Source of the DNA: Streptomyces sp. Edi4
GTDB lineage: Bacteria > Actinomycetota > Actinomycetes > Streptomycetales > Streptomycetaceae
Length of the DNA stretch: 64,000 nt
Assembly (NCBI RefSeq): GCF_040253615.1
Contig: NZ_JBEJGY010000004.1
Coordinates: 3,038,001 to 3,102,000 of the forward strand
Direction: 5' to 3'
The position numbers and the translations under genes were made by a program. This document shows positions 1 through 8,130 of the stretch, one piece after another; positions within the stretch are counted from its first letter, which is position 1; every line of letters begins with the position of its first letter. A model generated the notes under the pieces. It did not search any database and was not told the DNA's origin. It saw only the letters and a list, made by a program, of their open reading frames with translations.

Positions 1-1317
1 GTTGTACTCCGAGACGCCCAGCTTGGCGGTGACCTTCGAACCCGCCTTCACCGAGGCGTAGTCGAGCCAGCCCAGCTGGAGCTTGTCCCACGCGGTCATG
101 TCGCCGGGCAGGTTTCCGATGGAGTCCTTGCCGGTGCCGAGCCAGGAGCCCGCCGACATCAGGGACCAGAAACCGACCGAGTTCTCGGCGGTGTTGGTGG
201 TGTCGTAGAGGTCCGGCAGACCGAGGTCGTGGCCGTACTCGTGCGCGAAGACACCGAGACCGCCGTTCTCCGGCTGCATCGTGTAGTCGCCGACCCACAT
301 CCCGGTGTCGCCGATCTGGGTGCCGCCGGCCTTGTTGTAGGAGGGGCCGGTCTTGCCCGCGTCGGTGCCGTAGGCGTACCAGCGGTGCGCCCACAGGGCG
401 TTGGTGCCCTGGGCGCCGCCGCCCGCCGACTCGTCCTCGCCGGCGTGCACGATCTGGAAGTGGTCGATGTAGCCGTCGGGCTCGTTGAAGTTGCCGTTGT
501 TGTTGTAGTCGTTGCGGTCCCACTGGTCGTACTGCCCCAGGGTGGCCTTGATCTGCGCGTCCGTCTGGCCCTTGGCCTTCTGGTCGGCGACCCAGGCGTT
601 GACGCCGTCGCGGACGGTGTCCCAGACGTTGGCGCAGTTGGTCTGGCCGCAGTAGTTGGAGCCGTAACGGGCCTCGTTGTACGGGATCTTGACCCAGTCG
701 GTGACCTGGCCGTCGACCGAGTAGCGGCCCGATGACGTCTTCTCGTAGTACGTCTTGAGCGAGTTGACGTTCTTGCCCGTACCGAAGTACAGGTCCTGGT
801 AGTGCTTCTGGTTGTAATCCGCCTGCCAGGCCGTGGAGTTGTCCTTGGCCCGGTCAGGCTGGGCTATCTGGTTGTGCGCCGGGCCGGGGGTGCCCCCGTA
901 CTTGGGCTGCGGCGGCTTGGGACCGTCGGGACCGTCCGGGTCGTACATGGTGGTGTTGTCGACCTTGTCGCCGAACTCCACCAGGATCGTGAAGATCTTG
1001 TCGGTCTTCTCGCGGCCGAGCTCGACGTACTTCTTGTCGCTGAGCTTCACGACGTCGGAGCCGCCGCGCTTCTCCACCTGCTTCTTGCCGGAGATGACCT
1101 GCTCTAGCGCCGCCTGGCGCTGCTGCGCCTGCTGGTCACTGAACGGGCCCTTGAGGTTGTGCTCCTGGCCGCTGGCCCTCGACGGGTCCTGGCGCTGTAC
1201 GGCCGCCGGAGCCTTCGAGTCGGCCTGGGCCGTGGCGAATGCCGACCCCGTTGCGCCGACCGTGGCTATGGCCACGAGCACGGCGGCGGCTCTTGCCGCC
1301 CTCCTGCTGCTGGTCAC
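1..1317 (-). CDS. Secreted M6 family (immune inhibitor A-like) metalloprotease, C-terminus outside window
   Basis: The reading frame stays open for 439 codons from a GTG at 1317 to the window edge, so the C-terminus is missing. The N-terminus is a Sec-type signal peptide: a short Arg-rich start, a hydrophobic Ala/Val stretch, then an AxA-like site near residues 27-31. A propeptide-like region follows. The zinc site HEYGHDLGLPD begins at residue 359 and fits the HExxHxxGxxD pattern of M6 peptidases, with H359 and H363 as ligands and E360 as catalytic base. It is therefore probably an exported zinc protease that degrades extracellular protein. The gene is transcribed alone, away from its neighbour, and GTG is the only start that keeps the signal peptide. 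Family assignment is firm; the substrate is unknown. Confidence 0.9.
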   Translation of the reverse strand, partial: MTSSRRAARAAAVLVAIATVGATGSAFATAQADSKAPAAVQRQDPSRASGQEHNLKGPFSDQQAQQRQAALEQVISGKKQVEKRGGSDVVKLSDKKYVELGREKTDKIFTILVEFGDKVDNTTMYDPDGPDGPKPPQPKYGGTPGPAHNQIAQPDRAKDNSTAWQADYNQKHYQDLYFGTGKNVNSLKTYYEKTSSGRYSVDGQVTDWVKIPYNEARYGSNYCGQTNCANVWDTVRDGVNAWVADQKAKGQTDAQIKATLGQYDQWDRNDYNNNGNFNEPDGYIDHFQIVHAGEDESAGGGAQGTNALWAHRWYAYGTDAGKTGPSYNKAGGTQIGDTGMWVGDYTMQPENGGLGVFAHEYGHDLGLPDLYDTTNTAENSVGFWSLMSAGSWLGTGKDSIGNLPGDMTAWDKLQLGWLDYASVKAGSKVTAKLGVSEYN

Positions 1318-1740
1318 TTGACGATTTCCTCCCCCGCGGCCGGCAGGAACCCGGGGGTGAGGAGCTGGTTCCGGTGCACGACACGCGTCTCAAGTGACGA
1401 CATTGGACCGGAGTTACCAAAGAAAAGACAGATCTTGACTTGTTCGTGCCAAGTACATTATGTAGAAGGCACGTTCCGCTATCCGAACGTGACAGGTGTG
1501 CTAACAGACCGGGACAACAGGTGCACGCGTCTCGCCATCCGGACCGGGGCGCATCCCGGAATGACTCCATGCGCCCCCCGTGCACCGGCACTGTGGGTTA
1601 GGTCATGCTTACCAACAGTTCCGCTCGGGCATGGACCGTCGTAGAGTCGCTAGGCAGTGCGATCCGGTGGCCCGGGGCCGCCGGTCGAAGAACGGTCTTG
1701 AGGCTCACCCCCTATCCGAACCATGAGGACGGATAACGCC
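1318..1740. other. Divergent intergenic region, promoter-bearing
   Basis: These 423 bases separate the leftward protease from the rightward small membrane protein. The middle (about 1415-1465) is clearly more AT-rich than the surroundings. It holds a TTGACT at 1435-1440 with TTATGT 17 bases later, on the plus strand. Arms CGTGCC and GGCACG flank the AT-rich core near 1445-1475, a possible operator. No open frame with a ribosome binding site was found. Promoter assignment to either gene is inference. Confidence 0.35.
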
Positions 1741-2091
1741 ATGCCGCGTCCCACTGCCGCACAGCTCTCCTACGGTTCGGCCACCGTCGTCTTCTCGACC
1801 GTCGCCATGCTGCTGCTCTCGCGCACCGAGTCGGGCGTCGGAGTCGCGGTCATCGTGCTCGCCGCGCTGCTGCTCGGACTGCTCGTCGCCGTGACGGTCC
1901 CCATGCCGCTGCCCCGGCGCGCACGCGCGAACGGCCGCACGGCGCCGGCCAGTACAGCGCCGGTCGACCGTGCGGCCGTCCAGGAGACTTCCGCGACGAC
2001 GCCTCGTCCCGGGCCCGTACGGCACCGGGAGGGCGTCCCCTCCCCCCGAGGGCAGCGCACCGCCGCCCGTGCGCACTCACTGCGGAGTTGA
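1741..2091 (+). CDS. Small two-helix membrane protein of unknown function
   Basis: This is a 116-residue protein with two hydrophobic segments, roughly residues 13-27 and 32-52, separated by a short polar link, then a long Arg/Ala/Pro-rich tail predicted to be disordered and cytoplasmic. The start at 1741 is preferred to an in-frame ATG at 1723, because AGGACGG sits at a good distance upstream of 1741 and the 1723 codon lies within that element. The 3' end overlaps the convergent RDD gene by 15 bases. I recognise no family. The tail is variable-looking, so exact homologues may differ in length. Confidence 0.6.
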   Translation: MPRPTAAQLSYGSATVVFSTVAMLLLSRTESGVGVAVIVLAALLLGLLVAVTVPMPLPRRARANGRTAPASTAPVDRAAVQETSATTPRPGPVRHREGVPSPRGQRTAARAHSLRS

Positions 2092-2886
2092 GACCACCAC
2101 CACCGTCTTGGCCGCCTTGTCGTGCCAGCCCTGCCGATAGGGCTTGTCCGCGACGATCGTGATGATCAGGACGAGGTCCCACAGGCAGTAGCAGCACAGC
2201 ACGAACGGCGCCCACAGCACGGCGGCCCGGGCGAGCGCGGCGTTGATGGTGGGCACCCTGCCGTCGTTGAGCATCGCCACCCGCAGCCCCAGCCACTTCT
2301 TGCCGAGGGTCTGCCCGGTCTTCGAGACCATCAGGGTGTCGTAACCGATGTAGGCGGCGAGCGAGATCAGCAGCCACAGCAGACCCGTGCCGGAGTACGT
2401 CTTGCTGATCACTTCGGTGCCGGAGTCACCGTTGTCCGTGGAGATCACCACGCGATTGCTTGTCGCCCATTCGATCAGGTTGAGCGGCACCGCGATGATC
2501 AGGAAGTCGATGACCCGGGCCAGGAACCGCCTGCCGAAGTCGGCGAGCGGCGGCATGCCGGCCAGCGGGTCCACACCGCCGTACTGGCCGCCGTACGGGT
2601 CCGACGGCGGTGGCGGCGCGCTGTCGTAGGGCGAGCCGCCGCCGGGGGGCGGCCCGCCGTAGGGACCACCGCCGTAGGGGCCACCGCCGTAAGGGCCGCC
2701 TCCGCCCGGTGGGGGCGGGCTTCCGTAGGGGCCCTGGCCGCCGGACGGGCCCGGGCCGCGGGGCGGATCAGCGGGCGGCGGCTGCGTGCCGCCGTAGGGC
2801 GAACCGCTCGGCGGAGGCTCGGACGGCTTCTTGCGGAACGGGTCGTCCTCGGGCGGCTGACCGGGCGGCGGCTGATCGGTGCTCAT
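2077..2886 (-). CDS. RDD family membrane protein with Pro/Gly-rich N-terminus
   Basis: The 269-residue product has a Pro/Gly/Tyr-rich, probably disordered N-terminal third (residues 5-105, many PYGG repeats), then an RDD domain. Conserved Arg residues lie at 119-124 and an Asp at 127, at the start of the first of about three membrane helices (125-141, 167-188, 222-246). The motif GQTLGKKWLGLRV after helix two is typical of RDD proteins, as is the C-terminal WHD block. Function of the family is unsettled; some members have been linked to ion transport. A second RDD gene lies 105 bases upstream in the same direction, so the two may be co-transcribed. The start is ATG at 2886. Confidence 0.8.
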   Translation of the reverse strand: MSTDQPPPGQPPEDDPFRKKPSEPPPSGSPYGGTQPPPADPPRGPGPSGGQGPYGSPPPPGGGGPYGGGPYGGGPYGGPPPGGGSPYDSAPPPPSDPYGGQYGGVDPLAGMPPLADFGRRFLARVIDFLIIAVPLNLIEWATSNRVVISTDNGDSGTEVISKTYSGTGLLWLLISLAAYIGYDTLMVSKTGQTLGKKWLGLRVAMLNDGRVPTINAALARAAVLWAPFVLCCYCLWDLVLIITIVADKPYRQGWHDKAAKTVVVVSTPQ

Positions 2887-2990
2887 GCCGGTAGTGCACC
2901 GCGCGCGCGAGAGCCCCGCGACCGGGGCGGGCCGTTCGGGGGGCGGGCCGTTCCGGGGAAGGGCGTTCCGGGGAAGGGGCGGCGCCCGGG

Positions 2991-4592
2991 CTATCCCTGT
3001 CCCTGGGCGACGAACGTATGGGCCACCTTGTCGTGCCAGCACTGGCGCCACGGACGGTCGAAGAGGCACCACACCACGTTGACCGCGCCGACCACGAGCA
3101 GTCCCAGCACCCCGTAGACCACCCAGCGCCGCGCCGCCTGGCCGAACGTGGGCTGCTCGAACGACTCGATGCCGCGCACCTCCACCCCGCAGATCCGCTT
3201 GCCGAGGGTGCGGCCCCACTTGGCGGTGGGCAGCGCCTCGTACAGCAGCCCCAGGACGAGGAACGCGCCCAGCACGATGCCGAGGAGACTCGCCGTCGTG
3301 GCGTCCAGGAGGTAGACGGTGACCGTACGGCCCGACAGCTTGGCCGCGTCGATCTTCTCCTGGATGTGGTCGCCGACCCGGGTGAGCAGCGGCAGGGCGA
3401 GGCCGCCCGCCACGACGCCGAGCACCACCGTGTCGATGAGCCGCGCGGCGAGGCGCCTGCCGAGCCCGGCGGGCCGGGCCGCCGCCTGCGCCTGCGCGGC
3501 CGCGAGGAAGGGGTCGGCGACGGGCGGCTTCCACGGCGCGACGGGCTCGCTTGCCCGGGGGTCGGGCTGCGCGAGCTGGTGCACCTGCTGCGCCCAGGAC
3601 GCGGCCCCTCCCCCGGCCCCGGCCGCCATCGGCGACCCGGGCACGGCGACGGCCGGCAGCTGTTGCTGTACGGGTCCGGGCTGCGCGGGGCCGGACTGCG
3701 CGGGGCCGGACTGCGCGGCCGGCAACGGGTCGGCGGGGCGCGGGAGTTGGGCCCGCGCGGGTGCGGGTTCGACGGCGGCGGGCTGCACGGGCCCCGCGAG
3801 CGCGGCGAACGGTCCGGACGGGCCGGACGGGATGGGCTGGGGGGCGTGCTGCTGGTGCGGCTGTTGATGCGGCTGCGGGTGCTGGTGCTGGTGCGGCACC
3901 GAGCCGCCGGGCCGCGCACCGGCCGGGGCACCCGTCGGCCCGGACGGCCCAGGGTCCGACGACGGCGCGGGGTGTCCGGGGTTCGCCGCGTGCGCGGGGT
4001 TCGACCCGTGCCCGGGGTTCGCCGCATGCCCGGGGTTCGCCGCGTGCGCCGGGTTCGACCCGTGCCCGGGGTTCGACCCGTGCCCGGGGCGCGGCTGCTC
4101 CGGGACCGCGCGTCCGGGGGTTCCGGAGCGCCGGGGGTCGGGCAGACGCGAATCAGGAAGGCGCGGATCAGGAAGGCACGGGTCGGGCAGGCGCGGGTCG
4201 GGTGTTTCGGCCGGCAGGCCCCAGGAGACCCGGCGGTCCTGGTCGCCGCCGAAACCGGACTGGTGGGCGGCGTCCGCGTGCCAGGCGGGCTGCGGCCCGG
4301 CCTGCCCGGGTGCGGCGGCCGAGGGCTCGGGCTCGTCCAGGAAGACCGGGCCTGTCTCCTCGGCGGCGGGGGCGGCCGTGACCGGCGGCACCGCGGCGAG
4401 CGAGGGCGCAGGGGCGGGCTGGGCGCCCGGCGGCGGGGAGGGCGGCGCCTCACCGGCGGCGGGCGCGGGCCGGCTCGTGCCGGGCACCCAGGAGACCCCG
4501 TTCCAGTACCGGACATATCCCGGGATGGAGGGATCCGGGTAGTACCCCTCCCGGGCCGCGCTCCCGTCGTTGTCAGGAGGAACCGTCGCCAT
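2991..4592 (-). CDS. DUF2510-RDD membrane protein with long low-complexity linker
   Basis: This 533-residue protein begins with a DUF2510-type module (about residues 15-45, GYYPDP followed by YWNGVSW), goes through a roughly 320-residue Pro/Ala/Gln/His-rich linker, and ends with an RDD domain from about residue 373. That domain has the Arg cluster GRRLAARLID, three membrane helices and the GRTLGKRICGVEV signature. DUF2510 is a short tryptophan-containing module often attached to actinobacterial membrane proteins; its ligand is unknown. The linker contains a phased NPGH/NPAH repeat. It sits upstream of a shorter RDD paralogue, so the pair probably arose by duplication. The start at 4592 is preceded by a GGA-containing element. 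Confidence 0.8.
   Translation of the reverse strand: MATVPPDNDGSAAREGYYPDPSIPGYVRYWNGVSWVPGTSRPAPAAGEAPPSPPPGAQPAPAPSLAAVPPVTAAPAAEETGPVFLDEPEPSAAAPGQAGPQPAWHADAAHQSGFGGDQDRRVSWGLPAETPDPRLPDPCLPDPRLPDSRLPDPRRSGTPGRAVPEQPRPGHGSNPGHGSNPAHAANPGHAANPGHGSNPAHAANPGHPAPSSDPGPSGPTGAPAGARPGGSVPHQHQHPQPHQQPHQQHAPQPIPSGPSGPFAALAGPVQPAAVEPAPARAQLPRPADPLPAAQSGPAQSGPAQPGPVQQQLPAVAVPGSPMAAGAGGGAASWAQQVHQLAQPDPRASEPVAPWKPPVADPFLAAAQAQAAARPAGLGRRLAARLIDTVVLGVVAGGLALPLLTRVGDHIQEKIDAAKLSGRTVTVYLLDATTASLLGIVLGAFLVLGLLYEALPTAKWGRTLGKRICGVEVRGIESFEQPTFGQAARRWVVYGVLGLLVVGAVNVVWCLFDRPWRQCWHDKVAHTFVAQGQG
3978..4089. repeat. 15-bp codon-phased tandem repeat inside RDD gene
   Basis: Seven or so imperfect 15-bp units (core ggggttcg followed by cgtgc) run through the linker of the RDD gene. 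On the coding strand they encode five-residue blocks of the NPGHG / NPAHA type. Since the period is a multiple of three, copy number can change without breaking the frame. Confidence 0.75.
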
Positions 4593-4858
4593 GTCCCCAA
4601 CTCCGTTCCGATCCAGCACAGTTGATCTCCGCCGCGGTACGGCGGCCGCACCGGGCCAGACCGCGCGCTTCCGCTTGTCCCAGGAGGACCCTAACCAAGA
4701 ACGCGCGGCCCGTTGGAGGAAGCCGTGCAGGAAGCCCGCGTACGGGCGACGCGCGACGCCCGGGTCCGCCGCAGCGCGACCGCGCCCCACGGTTGCGTAC
4801 AGTCGTGGCGCATCGAACTGGTGCCCCCGGCGCCGCCGGTCAGGAAAGTGAGTGAGCA

Positions 4859-6025
4859 ATGCGCGTGGGGCCTGGCCGGACCGGTCATGACAGCCCGGTG
4901 GACGGTCCCCCGGTGACGGAGCCGGCGCTGCGGCGGGCGTGGACGGCGGTCGCGGCCTTCGCGGCGGTCCGCGCGCTCGGCCTGCTCGTGCTCGGCCTGT
5001 GGTCACGCGTCAACGGCGAGGACGCCCATGAGCTGCTGTCCGCGCGCTGGGACTCGCTCTGGTACGCGCGGGTCGCGGCCTGCGGCTACGACTTCACGCT
5101 GACCGCGCCGGACGGGCGGGTCCTGTCCGACCAGGCGTTCTTCCCGCTGCTCCCCTGGCTCGAGCGGGCTGTCGGCGCGGTGAGCCCGCTGGGTCCCGGC
5201 GACGCGGGCCTGCTGGTCAGCGGGATCGCGGGGCCCATGGCCGCCTGGGGCATGTATCTGATGGGCCACCACTTCTACGGCCACCGGGCGGGGCTCTTCC
5301 TGGTGACGCTGTGGGCGGCGGTGCCGGTCGGGATCGTCCAGTCGATGGCGTACAGCGAGGCCCTGTTCGTGGCGCTCGCCGCCTGGTCCCTGTACGCGGT
5401 CGCGCGCGGGCGCTGGGTGGTGGCGGGGCTGCTCGCGTCGCTGGCGGGACTCACCCGGCCGGTGGGGCTCGCGGTGGCCGCCGCGCTGTGGGCGGGCGCC
5501 GTCGTCGAGGCGTGGCGCACCCGCCGCGTCGGCGCGCGGATGCTCGCCGGGATGGTGATCGCCCCGCTCGGCGCGGCCGGTTACATCCTGTGGGTGGGGC
5601 TGCGCCGGGGCCGCCTCCTGGCCTATCTGGACGTGCAGGCGGAGTGGGGCAACGGCTTCGACGGCGGTCTGGCGTACGGGAAGTTCATCGTGGCGCACCT
5701 GGGCGGCTGGCCCGTCGTGCTCGCCGGGCTCGGTCTGATCGCGGGCACGGCGCTCGCGCTGTGGGCGTACGTGGCGTGTGTGCGCGGGCGCCAGCCGCTT
5801 GCGCTGCTCGTCTACACCGGTGTCGTGCTGGCGCTCGCGCTGTGCTCGTCGGGCTACTTCGGCTCCAAGCCGCGTCTGCTGCTGCCCGCCTTCCCGCTGC
5901 TGCTCCCGGTGGCGCTCGCGCTGTCACGGGTGCGCGCCGCGCGTTCGGTGCCCGTCGTCGCGGCTCTCGCGCTCGGTTCGGCGGTGTACGGAGCGAGCTG
6001 GCTCAACGGCTCGGGGCCGCCGTAG
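4859..6025 (+). CDS. PIG-V-like polytopic membrane protein (putative mannosyltransferase)
   Basis: This 388-residue protein has about nine hydrophobic segments. After the first helix it carries the luminal-type loop ARWDSLWYARVAACGY and later QAFFPLLPW, the arrangement seen in GPI mannosyltransferase 2 (PIG-V) and its actinobacterial relatives, where the acidic loop residues serve catalysis on lipid-linked sugars. The conserved FPLLP and TRPVG motifs are both visible. It probably transfers a sugar from polyprenyl phosphate to an exported acceptor, but the acceptor cannot be told. The start at 4859 follows AGGAAAG; a GTG at 4913 is an alternative that would drop 18 polar residues. It stands alone, divergent from the RDD genes. 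Confidence 0.75.
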   Translation: MRVGPGRTGHDSPVDGPPVTEPALRRAWTAVAAFAAVRALGLLVLGLWSRVNGEDAHELLSARWDSLWYARVAACGYDFTLTAPDGRVLSDQAFFPLLPWLERAVGAVSPLGPGDAGLLVSGIAGPMAAWGMYLMGHHFYGHRAGLFLVTLWAAVPVGIVQSMAYSEALFVALAAWSLYAVARGRWVVAGLLASLAGLTRPVGLAVAAALWAGAVVEAWRTRRVGARMLAGMVIAPLGAAGYILWVGLRRGRLLAYLDVQAEWGNGFDGGLAYGKFIVAHLGGWPVVLAGLGLIAGTALALWAYVACVRGRQPLALLVYTGVVLALALCSSGYFGSKPRLLLPAFPLLLPVALALSRVRAARSVPVVAALALGSAVYGASWLNGSGPP

Positions 6026-6168
6026 GAGGGGCGCGCCGAAAAAGTTTCCCGTTCTCGCGTAATGAACCCGGGGCGACGCGCTCTCATCCGGTACGGCCCG
6101 CTCCCGGGCCCGTACCGCGCCGCCGCCACCCGCGTCGGCCGCGTACCGGGAAGAGAATGAGGAACCCC

Positions 6169-6663
6169 ATGCATGTCACCGTGGTGGAGCGCGAACTCGA
6201 ACTGAAGCTGGTCCTGTCGCCCGAGCGCGCCGTCCCCGTGCCGGCCCGCCTCACCTACCGCGCCGACGACCCCTACGCCGTGCACATCACCTTCCACATC
6301 GGTTCCGACACCCCCGTCCACTGGACCTTCGCGCGTGAGCTCCTGGTCGAGGGAGTGTTCCGGCCGTGCGGCCACGGCGATGTGCGGATCTGGCCGACGA
6401 GGACCGAGGGCCGCGGCGCGGTCCTGATGGCGCTCAGCTCGCCGGACGGCGACGCGCTCCTGGAGGCGCCCGCGGCGCAGGTGTCGGCGTGGCTCGAGCG
6501 CTCGCTGCGGGTGGTGCCGCCCGGCCGCGAGAGCGAGCTGCTGTGCGTCGACGACGGCCTGGCCGAACTGCTCGCGACCACCACCGGCCGGGGCCCGGCC
6601 GACGAGGCGTGGCTGGGGGAACGCTGGTCCCGCAAGGAGTCGCGGCCGGAGGAGGGCGCGTGA
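6169..6663 (+). CDS. ssgG: SsgA-like sporulation/cell division protein (SALP family)
   Basis: The 164-residue protein matches the SsgA/SsgB family throughout its first 130 residues: the TYRADDPYAV block, FHIGSDTPVHWTFARELL, the GxGDVRxWP block, and a late SSPDGDALLEAPA segment. SALPs occur only in morphologically complex actinomycetes, where they direct septum placement, FtsZ recruitment and spore wall processes. ATG at 6169 follows a GAGGA element. S. coelicolor has several paralogues. The symbol ssgG is based on recalled gene order (close upstream of hppD) and the longer-than-SsgB length, so family is sure and the exact paralogue less so. It is just 10 bases from the convergent FAD oxidase gene. 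Confidence 0.8.
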   Translation: MHVTVVERELELKLVLSPERAVPVPARLTYRADDPYAVHITFHIGSDTPVHWTFARELLVEGVFRPCGHGDVRIWPTRTEGRGAVLMALSSPDGDALLEAPAAQVSAWLERSLRVVPPGRESELLCVDDGLAELLATTTGRGPADEAWLGERWSRKESRPEEGA

Positions 6664-6673
6664 GGGCCCCGGG

Positions 6674-8041
6674 TCAGAACAGCTTGCCCGGGTTGAGGAG
6701 ACCGAGCGGGTCGAAGGCGCGCTTGACCGCGCGCTGCATCTCGATACCCACCGGGCCGAGCTCGCGGGCCAGCCACTCCTTCTTCAGGACGCCTACGCCG
6801 TGTTCGCCGGTGATGGTGCCACCGAGTTCCAGGCCGAGCGCCATGATCTCGTCGAAGGACTCACGGGCGCGCCGCGAGGCGTCCTCGTCGGCGTCGTCGA
6901 AGCAGACCACGGGGTGGGTGTTGCCGTCGCCGGCGTGCGCGCAGACGCCGATGGTCAAATCGTGCTTGGCGGCGATCGCCGCGGTGCCCTCCAGCATCGC
7001 GGCGAGCCGGGACCGGGGCACGCACACGTCGTCGATCATCGTGGCCGGCGCGATCGCCTCCAGGGCGGTGAGCGACAACCGCCGTGCCTGGAGCAGCAGT
7101 TCGGACTCGGCGGCGCTGTCGGCGGGGACGACGTCGGTGGCGCCTGCGGCCGCGCACAGCTCGCCCACGGCGGCGAGGTCGGCGGCCGCGCCCGGCGTGT
7201 CGAAGGCGGCGAGCAGCAGCGCCTCGGTGCTCTCGGGCAGCCCCATGTGGGCCATGCGGTTGACGGCCTGGATGGTGGTGCGGTCCATGAGTTCGAGCAG
7301 CGAGGGCGTGTGGCCGCGCTCCATGATCGCCACGACGGCGTCGCAGGCGGCCGCCGCAGAGGCGAACTCGGCGGCGAGCACGAGCTGGGGCGGCGGCGCT
7401 GGACGCAGCGCGAGCACCGCCTTGACGACGATGCCGAGGCTGCCTTCGGAGCCGACGAACAGCCGGGTCAGGTCGTACCCGGCGACGCCCTTGGCGGTCC
7501 GCCGGCCGGTGCTCATGAGCCGTCCGTCGGCGAGGACGACCTCGAGGCCGAGGACGTACTCGGCGGTCACCCCGTACTTCACACAGCACAGCCCGCCGGA
7601 CGCGGTGCCGATGTTCCCGCCGATGGTGCACATCTCCCAACTGGAGGGATCCGGCGGGTAGTAGAGCCCGTGTTCGTGGACCGCGCGCGACAGTACGGCG
7701 TTGACGACGCCGGGTTCGACGACCGCGACCCGGTCGACGGGGTTGATCTCCAGGATGCGGTCCATCTTGACGAGCGAGAGGACGACGCAGCCGTCGCTCG
7801 CGTTGGCCGCGCCGGACAGACCGGTGCGCGCGCCCTGCGGCACGACGGGCACCCGCAGCGCGGTGGCCGTGCGCATGACGTGCTGGACCTGCTCGACAGT
7901 GCGGGGCAGCACCACCACGGCCGGACTGCCCGCCGCGCAGAAGCTCGCCATGTCGTGGGCGTAGGAGGCGGTGATGTCGGGATCGGAGACGACGGCGTCC
8001 GCCGGGAGGCCCTTGCGCAGCCGTTCGAGAAGATCGTCCAT
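6674..8041 (-). CDS. FAD-linked oxidase, GlcD/D-2-hydroxyacid dehydrogenase type
   Basis: This 455-residue protein has the FAD-binding PCMH fold in its first half, with PQGARTGLSGAAN and GGNIGTASGGLCCVKYGVT as the flavin-contacting loops, and an FAD-oxidase C-terminal domain with GDGNTH (substrate/metal His), TGEHGVG and a terminal DPLGLLNPGKLF. These are the hallmarks of glycolate oxidase GlcD and D-lactate/D-2-hydroxyglutarate dehydrogenases. It probably oxidises a 2-hydroxy acid to a 2-oxo acid and passes electrons to a quinone or cytochrome. No GlcE/GlcF partner lies alongside, which favours a stand-alone dehydrogenase. The exact substrate cannot be read from sequence. Confidence 0.88.
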   Translation of the reverse strand: MDDLLERLRKGLPADAVVSDPDITASYAHDMASFCAAGSPAVVVLPRTVEQVQHVMRTATALRVPVVPQGARTGLSGAANASDGCVVLSLVKMDRILEINPVDRVAVVEPGVVNAVLSRAVHEHGLYYPPDPSSWEMCTIGGNIGTASGGLCCVKYGVTAEYVLGLEVVLADGRLMSTGRRTAKGVAGYDLTRLFVGSEGSLGIVVKAVLALRPAPPPQLVLAAEFASAAAACDAVVAIMERGHTPSLLELMDRTTIQAVNRMAHMGLPESTEALLLAAFDTPGAAADLAAVGELCAAAGATDVVPADSAAESELLLQARRLSLTALEAIAPATMIDDVCVPRSRLAAMLEGTAAIAAKHDLTIGVCAHAGDGNTHPVVCFDDADEDASRRARESFDEIMALGLELGGTITGEHGVGVLKKEWLARELGPVGIEMQRAVKRAFDPLGLLNPGKLF

Positions 8042-8130
8042 GTCCTCAGCGTGGCACCCGGGGCCATCGGTGTGAACCCTTTACCCGGCCGGTCGGGCGG
8101 CGCCGGGTGTGCTCTTCGTATTGACGCACA

